A stretch of DNA of 64,000 bases from JANNRR01 sp043736155 (GCA_043736155.1 JAYTDA010000037.1:7913-71912); one strand, 5' to 3'. Positions 46,301 through 53,856 are shown, numbered from the stretch's first letter. Numbers and translations: made by a program. Notes: a model not told the origin generated them from the letters alone.

Positions 46301-46368
46301 ACGGGCGTATTGAAATCCCCAAGACGATGGATGAAATCGTTGGCCAAAGTGCCGGATACTATTGCCAT
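37357..46368 (-). CDS. Giant RTX calcium-binding protein, 3003 residues
   Basis: The protein starts MAIVSGTLANDFIHRLGDF after a GGAG site. It is built of RTX nonapeptides (GGxGNDxLx) that bind calcium outside the cell. Residues ~80-1370 hold 12 units of about 100-120 residues, each with a DxYxVD strand, an LENLTLTG strand and INGTGNxxxNxxTGN. Residues ~1375-2850 hold 9 units of about 168 residues with GFSGGLTLTSAQL and TGAITLSDTGTVNL. The C-terminus (FIFTSTSIGLNIDTIADFSA, ending SNFLWI) is a serralysin-type export signal for type I secretion. No enzymatic domain is visible; an adhesin or surface-layer role is inference. Confidence 0.96.
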   Translation of the reverse strand: MAIVSGTLANDFIHRLGDFNTPVVGMNEVTGVTILADAIDAGDGNDIVHADAGNDTVLGGIGNDAIYAGDGTDSVDGGAGDDTLDGGNGIDTLTGGDGNDLYVVDSASDALSELANEGIDLVQASASYTLGLNFENLTLTGTSVINGTGNTQDNILTGNISANVLTGLDGNDSIFGGSGSDTIFGGIGNDSIDGGLSNDAMAGGDGDDIYIVGSTTDIVTELAAEGHDGVLSSVTFTLSAEVEGLELTGTAAINGTGNVLDNAMFGNSANNALFGLGGNDTLAGGDGNDTIDGGTGDDAMSGGIGNDIFVVDSVGDIVTELAGAGTDTVQSSITFALSADLENLTLTGSGNINATGGGGANVLTGNIGDNLLSGGAGNDTLTASDGNDTLDGGLNDDSMTGGQGDDVYVVDSALDKVTESTGQGSDTVQSSVNFTLTSALENLVLTGSGNITGTGSTAANMMTGNSGNNLLDADSGDDTLFGGAGDDTLDGGSGADRMDGGADNDTYFVDNAGDVVVESPGGGTDTVSSSVSFILQTDVENLTLTGTSGLSGTGNAVANLLSGNTGANLLTGLAGNDTLFGGSGNDTLDGGSAADSMVGGSSNDTYVVDDAGDVMVELAAGGTDTVQTSLTHALAAEFENLTLTGSGTINGTGNAVANVIDGNAGSNQLFGGTGISGLDTISGGDGDDSLFGGDSNDALNGDNGNDSLDGGTGSDSMQGGAGDDTYIVDATADRATETSGNGTDTVQSSVSFSLDLNVENLTLTGAGTINGTGNVSDNLITGNGANNSLTGSDGNDSLAGGLGNDTLNGGNDDDTLDGGAGIDAMTGGLGNDTFIVDDAADTTVEALGGGTDTVVSSVTRTLSSDLENLTLTGSAALNGTGNISNNLITGNDGANILSASDGDDTVSGGIGNDTIDGGTGNDVIDGGTGNDSMSGGAGNDSYSVDSLTDVVVELSASGSDTVTSSVTFTLATDLEHLTLTGSANLSGTGNNSVNTMTGNDGNNLLSGLGGSDRLLGGIGNDTMDGGIGNDVMDGGAGADSMVGGTGNDSYTVDDAGDVIVELPSGGTDKVKASVSIVLSTDVENLTLSGIAAINGTGNAIKNKMIGNNGDNILSGLGGNDSLTGGNGNDTLLGGDNNDTLLGGNGNDSMDGGAGTDQLKGGTGDDIYAIDSLIDTITELAGEGTDTVQSTFTFALTTELENLTLTGTGNIDGTGTTGNNTLIGNVGNNLLDGQAGHDSMAGGGGNDTLDAGDGNDSLDGGTGVDQLTGGLGSDTYYIDNALDIVTELAGGGSDTVISTANFGLVAELENLTLAGTGAISGTGNTGANGITGNVGNNLLQGLGGADTLFGGDGNDTLDGGTGDDSLMAGAGVDQVIGGTGNDVMVLLTTSDIASGESYDGSGGADTLDGSLVSASASFTGVTITGTESIVGFSAGVSLTSAQLAQFSTAVNTGSITVLDAGTINLSGSDVTTANITLSAAGNSLTLNDEGLATYAITGGAGNDTVTFTGGTLGGSIIGAGGNDNLTGGGANEVLTGGAGTDTVDGGSGNDRLVVTVAGDLVSGENYNGGLGTDTLDGTAVTTAATLVGVAVSNIEHLTGFSGGLTLSSAVLSGFAGSLNTGAITINNAGTVDLSASAVTTSTFALANAGNSLTLTDSGLASYVITGGNGADTVTILGGSLGVNISGGGGADTVTGGSANDTITGGAGIDSLTGGAGHDLFSIVAASDFQVGETYAGGIGTDTLNGGVIATSASLVGVNVTGIEFITGFSGGLTLTSAQLGQFTGQVNVGAITLADGGALDLSASNILTSVFNLNAAGNALILNGNAAVSYVVTGGVGNDTVTFVGGNLGVSVNGGGGNDSLTGGSANDTLTGGTGIDTVNGAGGNDRLVIAAAGDLVSGESYDGGSGTDTLDGAGVAAAASIVGVTLTGIEEIAGFAGGLSMTSAQLDALAFALNVGGVTLTDSGTVDLTGDTLRTTTINLSALGNSLFLTDNGPGVYTINGGAGADTVTITGSTNGTLINGAGGADILTGGSAADTLIGGLGVDNLTGGIGNDVLRITAAGELVGGEFYTGGTGTDIFDAAAVTTAFTMAAGITFASMETLSGFSGGLTMTAAQLAAFATSVSTGAITLSTSGTVNLGSASISTNSFTLAAAGNLLTLSETGTLITVNGGIAADTVTITNGSAGTVLIGNGGNDSLTGGNGADTLTGSDGIDTIIGGGGNDRINILAVGDIVSGESYAGGTGTDTLNGSAIGTAASFAGVTFASIEAITGFTGGLTLTSAQLANFTTSIGTGAITLSDTGTINVGAAATTTNTFNLSAAGNSLTLNETGTFITVNGGAAGDTVTINNGSAGTTLLGNGGNDSLTGGLGADSLVGGAGTDTIDGGGGNDTITIVAASGLVTAESYAGGTGTDTLNGAAIGTAVTFVGSTLSAIEHISGFTGGLTLSSASLGSFTGSLNTGAITISDTGIINLGAATTTTSTFNLSAAGNVITLNEGATVLTVNGGAAADTITLNGGVSGSALNGNGGNDNMTGGAGADTLIGGAGVDTINGGSGNDVITIAAATDLAASESYTGGLGIDSLVGTAVVTAATLATSTLSGIENISGFSGGLTLTSAQLAGFTGTIAAGGATGITLSDTGTVNLSAATVTTTAFTLSALGNNLTLSNSNGTIYTVNGGALADTVTITGGIANATITGGAGNDTLTSAGGNDTINGGAGTDSVVGGAGNDVLAITLASDMAVGEIYDGGLGTDILNGTGVSTAVTLETSTLAGLESISGFTGGVTLTSGQLNAMTGTIAAGGATGITLSTAGVVDLTAEIVSTTVFTLSGSGNTLNLSNAGGTLFTVNGGGGSDVISVTGGAMASTLLGNIGADTLTGANGNDTLNGGSGNDFLTGGLGNDSLTGGTNADRFIFTSTSIGLNIDTIADFSAAQLDLITFTGLLVGTFAYMGSSAFTGSTGGLNSEVRYSTTNTLQVDTDGNGTSDFTITVTGIGSAGALVASNFLWI

Positions 46369-46803
46369 CGTTATTGCTCCATTTTGTGACAGTAGCGTAA
46401 GATTTTCAATAGCTTACGCAGACAGACTGGTGACTTTGCCGTTGATTTTTACGTGACCTTTGCGGCCAGAAAGCGGCAAGGGTATGATTTCGGTGGCGTT
46501 TGATTGCGCCGAATTGATGGTCGTGCACAATGGTTTGGCTTTGTGCCCGCAGCGCCACTATTGTTTCCCGGTTCGCCACAATCAGGGGCTGCATATAAAG
46601 AGGTCATGGCAAGATTGTGGCAAAGCCGCTGATTTTGCGGCGACCCCGCCCCGCATCACGAACCCGTCGAAACAGCGGCGGTGGCGCAGAATCCGCCTGT
46701 TTTTCCGGCAAATGCCGCGCGCAAACAGCACCGGGCACTATTCAGTGGCAGGGCCGGACCAGATGTGAAACCACTGGTCCAGCCACGACATCAAACGGTG
46801 CCC
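46369..46803. other. Divergent promoter region between the RTX and DUF2126 genes
   Basis: The 435 bp separate two divergent genes. The base composition is more AT-rich near the RTX start than in flanking genes. An inverted repeat at 46395-46419 is listed separately. The right part (46600-46800) contains an open frame continuous with the DUF2126 gene but without family similarity, so it is read as untranslated leader. No RNA gene is apparent. Confidence 0.5.
46395..46419. promoter_or_regulatory. Inverted repeat upstream of the RTX gene, operator candidate
   Basis: GCGTAAG (46395-46401) and CTTACGC (46413-46419) are perfect 7-bp arms with an 11-bp spacer. Their centres are about two helical turns apart, 27-51 bp before the RTX ATG. 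This fits binding by a dimeric regulator. The regulator is unknown. Confidence 0.5.
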
Positions 46804-49800
46804 ATGTCGATCCTTGCCAGCATCCACCACCTGACCCACTACAAATATGACCGGCCAGTGACGCTTGGCCCCCAGGTGATCCGCCTGCGCCCTGCGCCGC
46901 ACAGCCGCACCCGCGTGCTGTCGCACAGCCTGACGGTCAGCCCCTCGGTGCATTTCGTCAATCATCAGCAGGATGCCTATGGCAACTGGCTGGCGCGGTT
47001 CGTGTTTCCCGAACCGGTCCGTGAACTCAGGATCGAGGTCGATCTGGTTGCCGACATGACGGTGTACAACCCGTTCGATTTCTTTGTCGAAGACAGCGCC
47101 GAACAATGGCCCTTCGACTATCCCGAAGACATCGAACCCGATCTGGTGATCTACCGCACCCCGGAACCGGCAGGGCCGCTGCTTTCAGCCTTTCTTGCCT
47201 CGGTGCCGCGCGACCGGATGCGCACCGTTGATTTTGTCGTGGGGCTGAACGCGCGGCTGGCAAACACCATCGGCTATGTGATCCGGCTGGAACCCGGGGT
47301 GCAGACCCCCGAGGAAACCTTTGCCAGCGCCAAAGGCTCGTGCCGCGACTCATCCTGGCTCTTGGTGCAGGCGCTGCGCCAACTCGGCTTTGCCGCCCGC
47401 TTTGTCTCCGGTTATCTGATCCAGCTGAAACCCGATCTGGTGGCGCTCGATGGCCCGCCCGGCACTGCGGTCGATTTCACCGACCTGCATGCCTGGTGTG
47501 AAGTGTACCTGCCCGGTGCCGGTTGGGTCGGCCTTGACCCGACATCGGGCCTGTTGACCGGCGAAAGCCACATCCCGCTTTCTGCCACGCCGCACTACCG
47601 CAACGCCGCGCCGATCTCGGGGGTGGCGAGCTATGCCGAGGTGGATTTCGCCTTTGACATGTCTGTCACCCGCATCGCCGAACATCCGCGCATCACCAAA
47701 CCCTATTCCGATGCGGCCTGGGCCGATCTGGACGCGGTGGGGCAAAAGGTTGATGCCGCGCTGGCGGCGGGCGATGTGCGGCTGACCATGGGGGGGGAGC
47801 CGACCTTTGTCTCCACCCTCGATTTCGAGGCACCGGAATGGAACACCGAAGCGGTGGGGCCAACCAAACGTCTGTTTGCCGACCAGCTGATCCGCCGCCT
47901 GCGCGACCGGTTTGCGCCGGGGGGGTTCCTGCATTACGGTCAGGGCAAGTGGTATCCCGGCGAAAGCCTGCCGCGCTGGACCTTCAGCCTGTATTGGCGG
48001 CGCGATGGCAAGGCACTGTGGTCCGACCCTTCGCTGATCGCCGCCGAAGGTGCCGACCTGCGCGCCACCCCCGCCGCCGCCGAGGCGCTGCTGCGCGGCA
48101 TCGCGGCGGAGTTGGGGGTACCTGCCACCCATGTCGTCCCCGCCTATGAAGACCCGGCAGAATGGATTATGCGTGAGGGCAACCTGCCGGAAAACGTGAC
48201 ACCGGAGAATTCAAAGCTGAAAGACCCCGAGGAACGCGCCCGGATTGCCCGGGTGTTTGGCCGGGGCCTGACTGAACCCACCGGCTTTGTGTTGCCGGTG
48301 CAGCGCTGGCAATCGCGGGCCTCCGGCGGCTGGTTGTCGGAACAATGGGCGCTGCGGCGCGGCAAGCTGTTTCTGGTGCCGGGTGACAGTCCTGCGGGCT
48401 ACCGCCTGCCGCTGGGCAGTCTGCCGCACATCCCGCCTGCGCAATTTCCGTTTGTGCAACCGGCGGATCCCAGCGATGACCGTGGCCCACTGCCTGATCC
48501 AACCGCATCCCGCGCCCAGCACGCGCAACCTTCGTCTTTCACCGCCGCCGAACCGGCACAGCAGCGCAACGAACAGACCTTGACCGAGGTTGACGGCAAG
48601 GTGCGCACCGCGCTGACGGTGGAACCGCGCGACGGGCGGCTGTGCGTTTTCATGCCGCCGGTGGAACGGGTCGAGGATTATCTGGACCTGATCGCCGCCG
48701 CCGAAGCCGCTGCAACCCGGATGAAACTGCCGGTCCATATCGAAGGCTATGCCCCGCCGCATGACGCGCGGCTGAACGTGATCCGCGTCGCCCCCGACCC
48801 CGGGGTGATCGAGGCGAACATCCACCCCGCTGCCACTTGGGCCGAATGCGTCGCCACCACCGAAGCGGTCTATGCCGAGGCGCGGGCCTGCCGTCTGGGG
48901 GCCGACAAGTTCATGATCGACGGTCGCCATACCGGCACCGGCGGCGGCAACCATGTGGTGGTTGGCGGTGCCAGCCCGAACGACAGCCCGTTCCTGCGCC
49001 GCCCCGACCTGCTGCGCAGCCTGATCCTGCATTGGGCGCGGCACCCCTCGCTCAGCTATCTGTTTTCCGGGCTGTTCATCGGCCCGACCTCGCAGGCCCC
49101 ACGGATCGACGAGGCGCGGCATGATGCCTTGTATGAGCTGGAAATGGCGCTGGACCAGATCCCCGCTGGCCCAAAATCAGGCGGTGGCAGCGCCCCGCCA
49201 CCCTGGCTGGTTGACCGGCTGTTGCGCAATCTGCTGGTTGATGTCACCGGCAATACCCACCGCGCCGAGATCTGCATCGACAAGCTCTATTCCCCCGATG
49301 GCCCCACTGGCCGGCTGGGTCTGGTGGAATTTCGCGGCTTCGAGATGCCGCCCAACCCGCGGATGTCGCTGGCACAGCAACTGCTGATCCGCGCGATGAT
49401 CGCCCGGTTCTGGGCTGAACCGCTGACCGGCACCCTGCCGCGCTGGGGCACCACCCTGCATGACCGCTTCATGCTGCCGCACATGCTGTGGCAGGATTTC
49501 CGCGCGGTGCTGCGTGATCTGACCGACCACGGCTTTGCCATGCAGTCGCAATGGTTCGAGGCGCAGGCCGAGTTCCGCTTTCCGTTCTGCGGTGAAGTGA
49601 CCGTCGGGGAGGTCACACTGGAATTGCGGCAGGCGCTGGAGCCGTGGCATGTGCTTGGGGAGACCGGTGCCATTGGCGGCACCGTGCGCCATACCGACAG
49701 TTCGGTGGAACGGCTGCAGGTCAAGCTGACCACCACCGATCCCGGGCGTTACGCCGTGACCGCCAACCGCCGTCTGGTGCCGCTGCACCCCACCGAGACC

Positions 49801-50127
49801 AGCGGCACCTCGGTGGCCGGTGTGCGGTTCAAGGCCTGGGCACCACCCTTGGCACTGCACCCGAAACTGCCGGTCAATGCGCCGCTGACCTTTGACATCT
49901 ATGACCGCTGGAATGGCCGCGCCATGGGGGGCTGCACCTATCATGTGGCCCATCCCGGCGGGCGGAATTACGACACCTTTCCGGTCAACGGCAATGAGGC
50001 AGAGGCGCGGCGGCTGGCGCGGTTTGAGCCTTTTGGCCACAGCCCCGGCCCCTTCACCCCTGCACCCGAAACCCCGCACCCGGAGTTTCCGATGACCCTC
50101 GACCTGCGCCGCCAACCGGGGCTATGA
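46804..50127 (+). CDS. Transglutaminase-like protein fused to DUF2126
   Basis: A 1107-residue protein. Residues ~1-90 form the bacterial transglutaminase N-domain (IHHLTHYKYDRPVTLGPQVI). A papain-like transglutaminase core has Cys in AKGSCRDSSWLLVQALRQLG, His in TDLHAWCEVYLPGAGW and Asp in VGLDPTSGLL. The remaining ~800 residues are DUF2126 (RLTMGGEPTFVSTLDFEAPE, KFMIDGRHTGTGGGNHVVVG). Start ATG 46804 matches the family N-terminus. The gene family is genomically linked to ATP-grasp/alpha-E proteins, as here. A peptide-processing role is predicted, not shown. Confidence 0.93.
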   Translation: MSILASIHHLTHYKYDRPVTLGPQVIRLRPAPHSRTRVLSHSLTVSPSVHFVNHQQDAYGNWLARFVFPEPVRELRIEVDLVADMTVYNPFDFFVEDSAEQWPFDYPEDIEPDLVIYRTPEPAGPLLSAFLASVPRDRMRTVDFVVGLNARLANTIGYVIRLEPGVQTPEETFASAKGSCRDSSWLLVQALRQLGFAARFVSGYLIQLKPDLVALDGPPGTAVDFTDLHAWCEVYLPGAGWVGLDPTSGLLTGESHIPLSATPHYRNAAPISGVASYAEVDFAFDMSVTRIAEHPRITKPYSDAAWADLDAVGQKVDAALAAGDVRLTMGGEPTFVSTLDFEAPEWNTEAVGPTKRLFADQLIRRLRDRFAPGGFLHYGQGKWYPGESLPRWTFSLYWRRDGKALWSDPSLIAAEGADLRATPAAAEALLRGIAAELGVPATHVVPAYEDPAEWIMREGNLPENVTPENSKLKDPEERARIARVFGRGLTEPTGFVLPVQRWQSRASGGWLSEQWALRRGKLFLVPGDSPAGYRLPLGSLPHIPPAQFPFVQPADPSDDRGPLPDPTASRAQHAQPSSFTAAEPAQQRNEQTLTEVDGKVRTALTVEPRDGRLCVFMPPVERVEDYLDLIAAAEAAATRMKLPVHIEGYAPPHDARLNVIRVAPDPGVIEANIHPAATWAECVATTEAVYAEARACRLGADKFMIDGRHTGTGGGNHVVVGGASPNDSPFLRRPDLLRSLILHWARHPSLSYLFSGLFIGPTSQAPRIDEARHDALYELEMALDQIPAGPKSGGGSAPPPWLVDRLLRNLLVDVTGNTHRAEICIDKLYSPDGPTGRLGLVEFRGFEMPPNPRMSLAQQLLIRAMIARFWAEPLTGTLPRWGTTLHDRFMLPHMLWQDFRAVLRDLTDHGFAMQSQWFEAQAEFRFPFCGEVTVGEVTLELRQALEPWHVLGETGAIGGTVRHTDSSVERLQVKLTTTDPGRYAVTANRRLVPLHPTETSGTSVAGVRFKAWAPPLALHPKLPVNAPLTFDIYDRWNGRAMGGCTYHVAHPGGRNYDTFPVNGNEAEARRLARFEPFGHSPGPFTPAPETPHPEFPMTLDLRRQPGL

Positions 50128-50172
50128 GGTGGAAAACCGGCGCAAATCAGCGGTGACGGCAAGGATGCAGCG

Positions 50173-52554
50173 GTGACAGCGCCCGAGATCAGGGATCCGG
50201 CTGACCAGATGCTGGCAGACTATCGCCCGCTTCGCGGTGTTGCCGATGAAATGATCGACCCCACCGGCCGGATGCGCCCGGTCTGGGGTGGGTTGCTGAC
50301 CCATCTGGCAACGCGAGGCCCGGCGGCACTGGCCACCGACTTTGACCGGGGTGCGCAATATCTGCGTGAAAGCGGGGTGTTCTTTCGCCAATATGGTCAG
50401 GATGACCGCGATTGGCCACTGACCCCGCTGCCGGTCATTCTGGCGCGGGCGGAGTGGGAAGACCTGTCCGCCGGACTGGTGCAGCGCGCCGATCTGCTGG
50501 AACAGGTGGTGGCGGACCTGTATGGCGATAACCAACTGGTGGCACAGGGGTTTTTGCCCGCCGACCTGATCGCCGAAAACCCGGAATGGCTGCGGCCCTT
50601 GGTCGGGGTGCCGCCGCGATCCGCCCATTTCCTCCATTTTCTGGCGTTTGAATTGGGGCGTGGCCCAGATGGCCGCTGGTGGGTGATCGGCGACCGTACC
50701 CAGGCCCCCTCCGGTGCCGGTTTCGCGCTGGAAAACCGCATTGCCTGTTCGCGCAGCTTTGCCGACCTGTACCGCACCAGCCATGTGATGCGGCTGGCGG
50801 GGTTCTTTGGCGCCTTTCGCGCGGCGCTGGATGGGTTGGGGGCTGCCCGAGGCGGCAAAGCCGGGATTCTGAGCGCGGGTCCGATGACCGACACCTATCA
50901 TGAACAGGCCTATATCGCCCGCTACCTTGGCCTGCCGCTGCTGGAAGGCGCTGATTTGCTGGTGCAGGACGGTCTGTTGCATGTGCGCACCGTGGATGGC
51001 CTGTCGCCGATTGATGTGCTGTGGCGCCGAATGGATGCCGGCTGGTGTGACCCGCTGGAACTGGCGGAAAACTCGCGGATCGGCACCGCCGGTCTGGTGG
51101 CGGCGGTGCGGCAAGGCTCGGTCACCATGGTCAATGCCCTTGGGGCCGGTGTGCTGGAAATGCAGGCGCTGATGGCGTTTCTGCCCGCCATCGCCGAACA
51201 TCTGACCGGGTCGCCGCTGCGGCTGCCCAACATCGCCACCTGGTGGTGCGGTGGCGCACGGCAGGCGGCCCATGTCCGTGCCAACGCGCACCGGATGCTG
51301 ATCGGCCCGGCGCTGGCCACCCGTCTGCCGCTGGAACTGCAAGGCCGCCCGGCGATCGAGGGGCCATTGCAGGCGGGCAGCACCTTGGATGACATTCTGG
51401 CCCACAACCCGCGCAGCCTGGTCGGGCAGGAACTGGTCACCCTGTCCACCACCCCGGTCTGGGAAGCCGGGCACCTGATGGCGCGGCCGATGACGCTGCG
51501 GATGTTTCTGGCGCGGGGGCCACAGGGCTGGCAGGTGATGCCCGGCGGTTTTGCCCGCATCGGCAAGGGCCAGGACGCCGGGGCGATTGCGATGCAGAAC
51601 GGCTCTGCGGTTGCCGATGTCTGGGTGCTGTCCGATCAGCCGGTGGCGCGCGAAACCCTGCTCACGGCATCCGACCGTGGCTTTGCCCGAGCCGAACCGG
51701 GTGCCCTGCCCAGCCGCGCCGCTGACAATCTGTTCTGGCTGGGACGCTATATCGAGCGCACTGAATCGCTGGCGCGGCTGGCCCGGGCCTATCATGCCCG
51801 GCTGGAAGAGGCGGGTACCGATACCGCCCCGCTGCTGCGCAACCTGCGGGACCAGATGGCGCAATTTGGTGCCGATGCGGCAGAGCCGCTGCCACAGGGC
51901 TTGTGCAGCATGCTGACAGCGGCGGTCAGGGCGGCGGGCCAGATCAGGGACCGCTTTTCGGTCGATGGCTGGGCGGCGCTGCTGGATCTGGACAAGACGG
52001 CGCGGCGGATGGCCGACACCGTGGTGGCAGGGGCCGACGCCGCGCTGGCGATGGGGGTTTTGCTGCGCAAGATCAACGGCTTCTCCGGCCTTGTTCATGA
52101 AAACATGTACCGCGCCGCCGGGTGGCGGTTTCTGACCATGGGCCGGGCGCTGGAACGGGGGGCGACGATGGCGACCCTGTTGGCCACACTGGCGGAACCC
52201 GGGGCACCGCAGGGGGCGCTGGACCTGCTGATCGAAATCGGTGACAGCGTGATGACCCACCGGCAACGCTATGCCGTCGCCACCGGCCGGGATTCGGTGG
52301 TGGATTTGCTGGCGCTGGATGGCAGCAACCCGCGATCCGTGCGGTTTCAACTGGCAGAGATCAGGGCGCAATCCGATGCTTTGGCCGGGGGACCGCAATC
52401 GGGGCAGATCACCGAATTCGGCCGGCGGGTGCTGGCGGTGGAAACTTCGGTGGCGATCCAGACCCCGCTGTCGCTGGATGGCGCGGCACTGGCGCAGGTG
52501 CATGATGACATCCTGTCGCTTTCCCCGGCGCTTGCCCGCGCCTATCAGCTATAG
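50173..52554 (+). CDS. Circularly permuted ATP-grasp protein fused to alpha-E domain
   Basis: The 793-residue product starts at GTG 50173. Residues ~60-470 form a circularly permuted type 2 ATP-grasp: GRWWVIGDRTQAPSGAGFAL, ILSAGPMTDTYHEQAYIARY, LGLPLLEGADLLVQDG and SPIDVLWRRMDAGWCDPLEL. Residues ~505-790 form the helical alpha-E (DUF403) domain (RAADNLFWLGRYIERTESLA, ENMYRAAGWRFLTMGRALER). These two parts are often separate genes; here they are fused. ATP-grasp enzymes form amide bonds, so a peptide ligase acting with the flanking transglutaminases is likely. It lies 45 bp after the DUF2126 gene. Confidence 0.94.
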   Translation: MTAPEIRDPADQMLADYRPLRGVADEMIDPTGRMRPVWGGLLTHLATRGPAALATDFDRGAQYLRESGVFFRQYGQDDRDWPLTPLPVILARAEWEDLSAGLVQRADLLEQVVADLYGDNQLVAQGFLPADLIAENPEWLRPLVGVPPRSAHFLHFLAFELGRGPDGRWWVIGDRTQAPSGAGFALENRIACSRSFADLYRTSHVMRLAGFFGAFRAALDGLGAARGGKAGILSAGPMTDTYHEQAYIARYLGLPLLEGADLLVQDGLLHVRTVDGLSPIDVLWRRMDAGWCDPLELAENSRIGTAGLVAAVRQGSVTMVNALGAGVLEMQALMAFLPAIAEHLTGSPLRLPNIATWWCGGARQAAHVRANAHRMLIGPALATRLPLELQGRPAIEGPLQAGSTLDDILAHNPRSLVGQELVTLSTTPVWEAGHLMARPMTLRMFLARGPQGWQVMPGGFARIGKGQDAGAIAMQNGSAVADVWVLSDQPVARETLLTASDRGFARAEPGALPSRAADNLFWLGRYIERTESLARLARAYHARLEEAGTDTAPLLRNLRDQMAQFGADAAEPLPQGLCSMLTAAVRAAGQIRDRFSVDGWAALLDLDKTARRMADTVVAGADAALAMGVLLRKINGFSGLVHENMYRAAGWRFLTMGRALERGATMATLLATLAEPGAPQGALDLLIEIGDSVMTHRQRYAVATGRDSVVDLLALDGSNPRSVRFQLAEIRAQSDALAGGPQSGQITEFGRRVLAVETSVAIQTPLSLDGAALAQVHDDILSLSPALARAYQL

Positions 52555-52561
52555 GCCCAGG

Positions 52562-53452
52562 ATGACCGCCAGCATGACCGCCTCCTACGACATCAGCCTG
52601 CGGATCCGGTACGACTATGCCACCCCCGCTGCCGGTGGCCGCCATCTGGTGCGGTTGCTGCCGATCACCCGGGCGGGAAGTCAGCGGCTGGTGGCGGGCC
52701 ATATCGACATCAGACCGGATGTGAATGAACGCTTGGAAAGTCTTGATTTCTTTGGCAATCACATGGTTGCCTTTGCCTTGCCCGGGCATCACGACCATAT
52801 CGCGCTGAAACTGACGGCGCGGGTGGACCGGGCGGCACCGCAGACCCTTGGCCCCTCGGTTTCGCTCAATGGGCTGGAGGCGGCGCTGGACGATGTCACC
52901 ACGCTCGATGCGGCCTCGCCGCTGCATTTCCGCACAGCCTCGCCCCGGGTGCCGCTGGATTCCGCGATGACAGACTATGGCCGCGCCCTGCTGACCCCGG
53001 ATCAGACCACAGCCGACCTGTTGCAACGCCTCGGCCAAACCCTGCACCACGACATGCGCTTTGATCCCGAAGCCACCGAGGTAGATACAACCGCCGCCGA
53101 AGCGTTCGAGAAGCGGCATGGGGTGTGCCAGGATTTCAGCCATATCATGATCGCCAGCCTGCGCGGCCTTGGCATCCCCGCAGGCTATGTCAGCGGCTTT
53201 CTGCGCACCATCCCGCCCGCCGGCAAACCCCGGCTGGAGGGGGCAGACGCCATGCATGCCTGGGTGCGGGCCTGGTGCGGGCCACAGGCGGGGTGGGTGG
53301 ATTATGACCCGACCAACGCCACCTTTGCCGGGCAGGATCATATCGAGGTGGCCTTTGGCCGCGACTATTCCGATGTGGCCCCGATCAAGGGGATGATGCG
53401 CGGTGCCAGCGGCCAGCGCAGTGAACAGGAAGTGGATGTGGTGCCGCGATGA
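52562..53452 (+). CDS. Transglutaminase family protein
   Basis: A 296-residue cytoplasmic transglutaminase-like protein. The N-domain (SYDISLRIRYDYATPAAGGR) precedes a core with Cys in KRHGVCQDFSHIMIASLRGL, His in GADAMHAWVRAWC and Asp in GWVDYDPTNATF. The catalytic triad is therefore intact. The start may be ATG 52562 or 52574. It follows the ATP-grasp gene by 7 bp. The proteasome-like peptidase that often completes such clusters is absent; a structured repeat follows instead. Confidence 0.93.
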   Translation: MTASMTASYDISLRIRYDYATPAAGGRHLVRLLPITRAGSQRLVAGHIDIRPDVNERLESLDFFGNHMVAFALPGHHDHIALKLTARVDRAAPQTLGPSVSLNGLEAALDDVTTLDAASPLHFRTASPRVPLDSAMTDYGRALLTPDQTTADLLQRLGQTLHHDMRFDPEATEVDTTAAEAFEKRHGVCQDFSHIMIASLRGLGIPAGYVSGFLRTIPPAGKPRLEGADAMHAWVRAWCGPQAGWVDYDPTNATFAGQDHIEVAFGRDYSDVAPIKGMMRGASGQRSEQEVDVVPR

Positions 53453-53469
53453 CGCGCACTGCGGTACAA

Positions 53470-53811
53470 CGGCAACCAAGGCCCCCAAACTGACCGCTCC
53501 GATAGTCCGGTGCCGACTCGAACCCGCCATCTGCCTGAGCGGGAAAAGACGATCCACTGGATCGGCCCCGCTCACCGCGACCAAGGTGCCGCTGGACTGG
53601 TGGAGCACGAGACGACAGAGGGCAGTGCCTGCCCCGGCGAAGCGAAGCGCCCGCCCTGAGGGGGGGCAGGCGCTTCCCGGTCCTTTGAGGACCGGGAGTG
53701 ACGCGGCACTGTTGCTTTGCGGCAGGCCCGATGGGGCCTGCCGGACGGAAGGCAGTTCCATCGGGAGCCATCCCGATCCAAGCAGTCTGCGGTCACCCAA
53801 AAGGGCCGCTG
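53470..53811. repeat. Structured ~340-bp repeat element, copy B
   Basis: Homologue of 35425-35792, again between convergent genes. Perfect hairpins lie at 53677-53695 (CCGGTCC/GGACCGG), at 53721-53742 (9-bp arms) and at about 53760-53778 (ATCGGGA/TCCCGAT). A 13-bp stem with one wobble runs from AGCGCCCGCCC to the GGGGGGCAGGCGCT beginning at about 53661. The pair C35662-G35672 of copy A is T53681-A53691 here, a compensatory change. No open frame is conserved in a codon-like manner. Strand is unsure; stem wobbles favour transcription of the minus strand. Confidence 0.85.
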
Positions 53812-53822
53812 CTATAACGTCA

Positions 53823-53856
53823 GAAAAGCGCACGCCCATAGGGGCGGTCGTGCGCT
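53823..53856 (-). terminator. Rho-independent terminator of the CoA-transferase-Dabb operon
   Basis: On the minus strand GCGCACG, ACC, GCCC, loop CTAT, GGGC, GTGCGC form a bulged stem followed by TTTTCT. It lies about 85-120 bp beyond the Dabb stop, before repeat copy B. Confidence 0.8.

Noticed and set aside
37607..46456. Long plus-strand open frames opposite the giant RTX gene
   Set aside because: They are antisense by-products of the repeated GGxGxD codons; the minus-strand frame has RTX motifs throughout and an export signal.
50122..52503. 793-codon frame antisense to the ATP-grasp gene
   Set aside because: It is His/Gln/Arg-rich with no motif; the plus strand encodes complete ATP-grasp and alpha-E domains.
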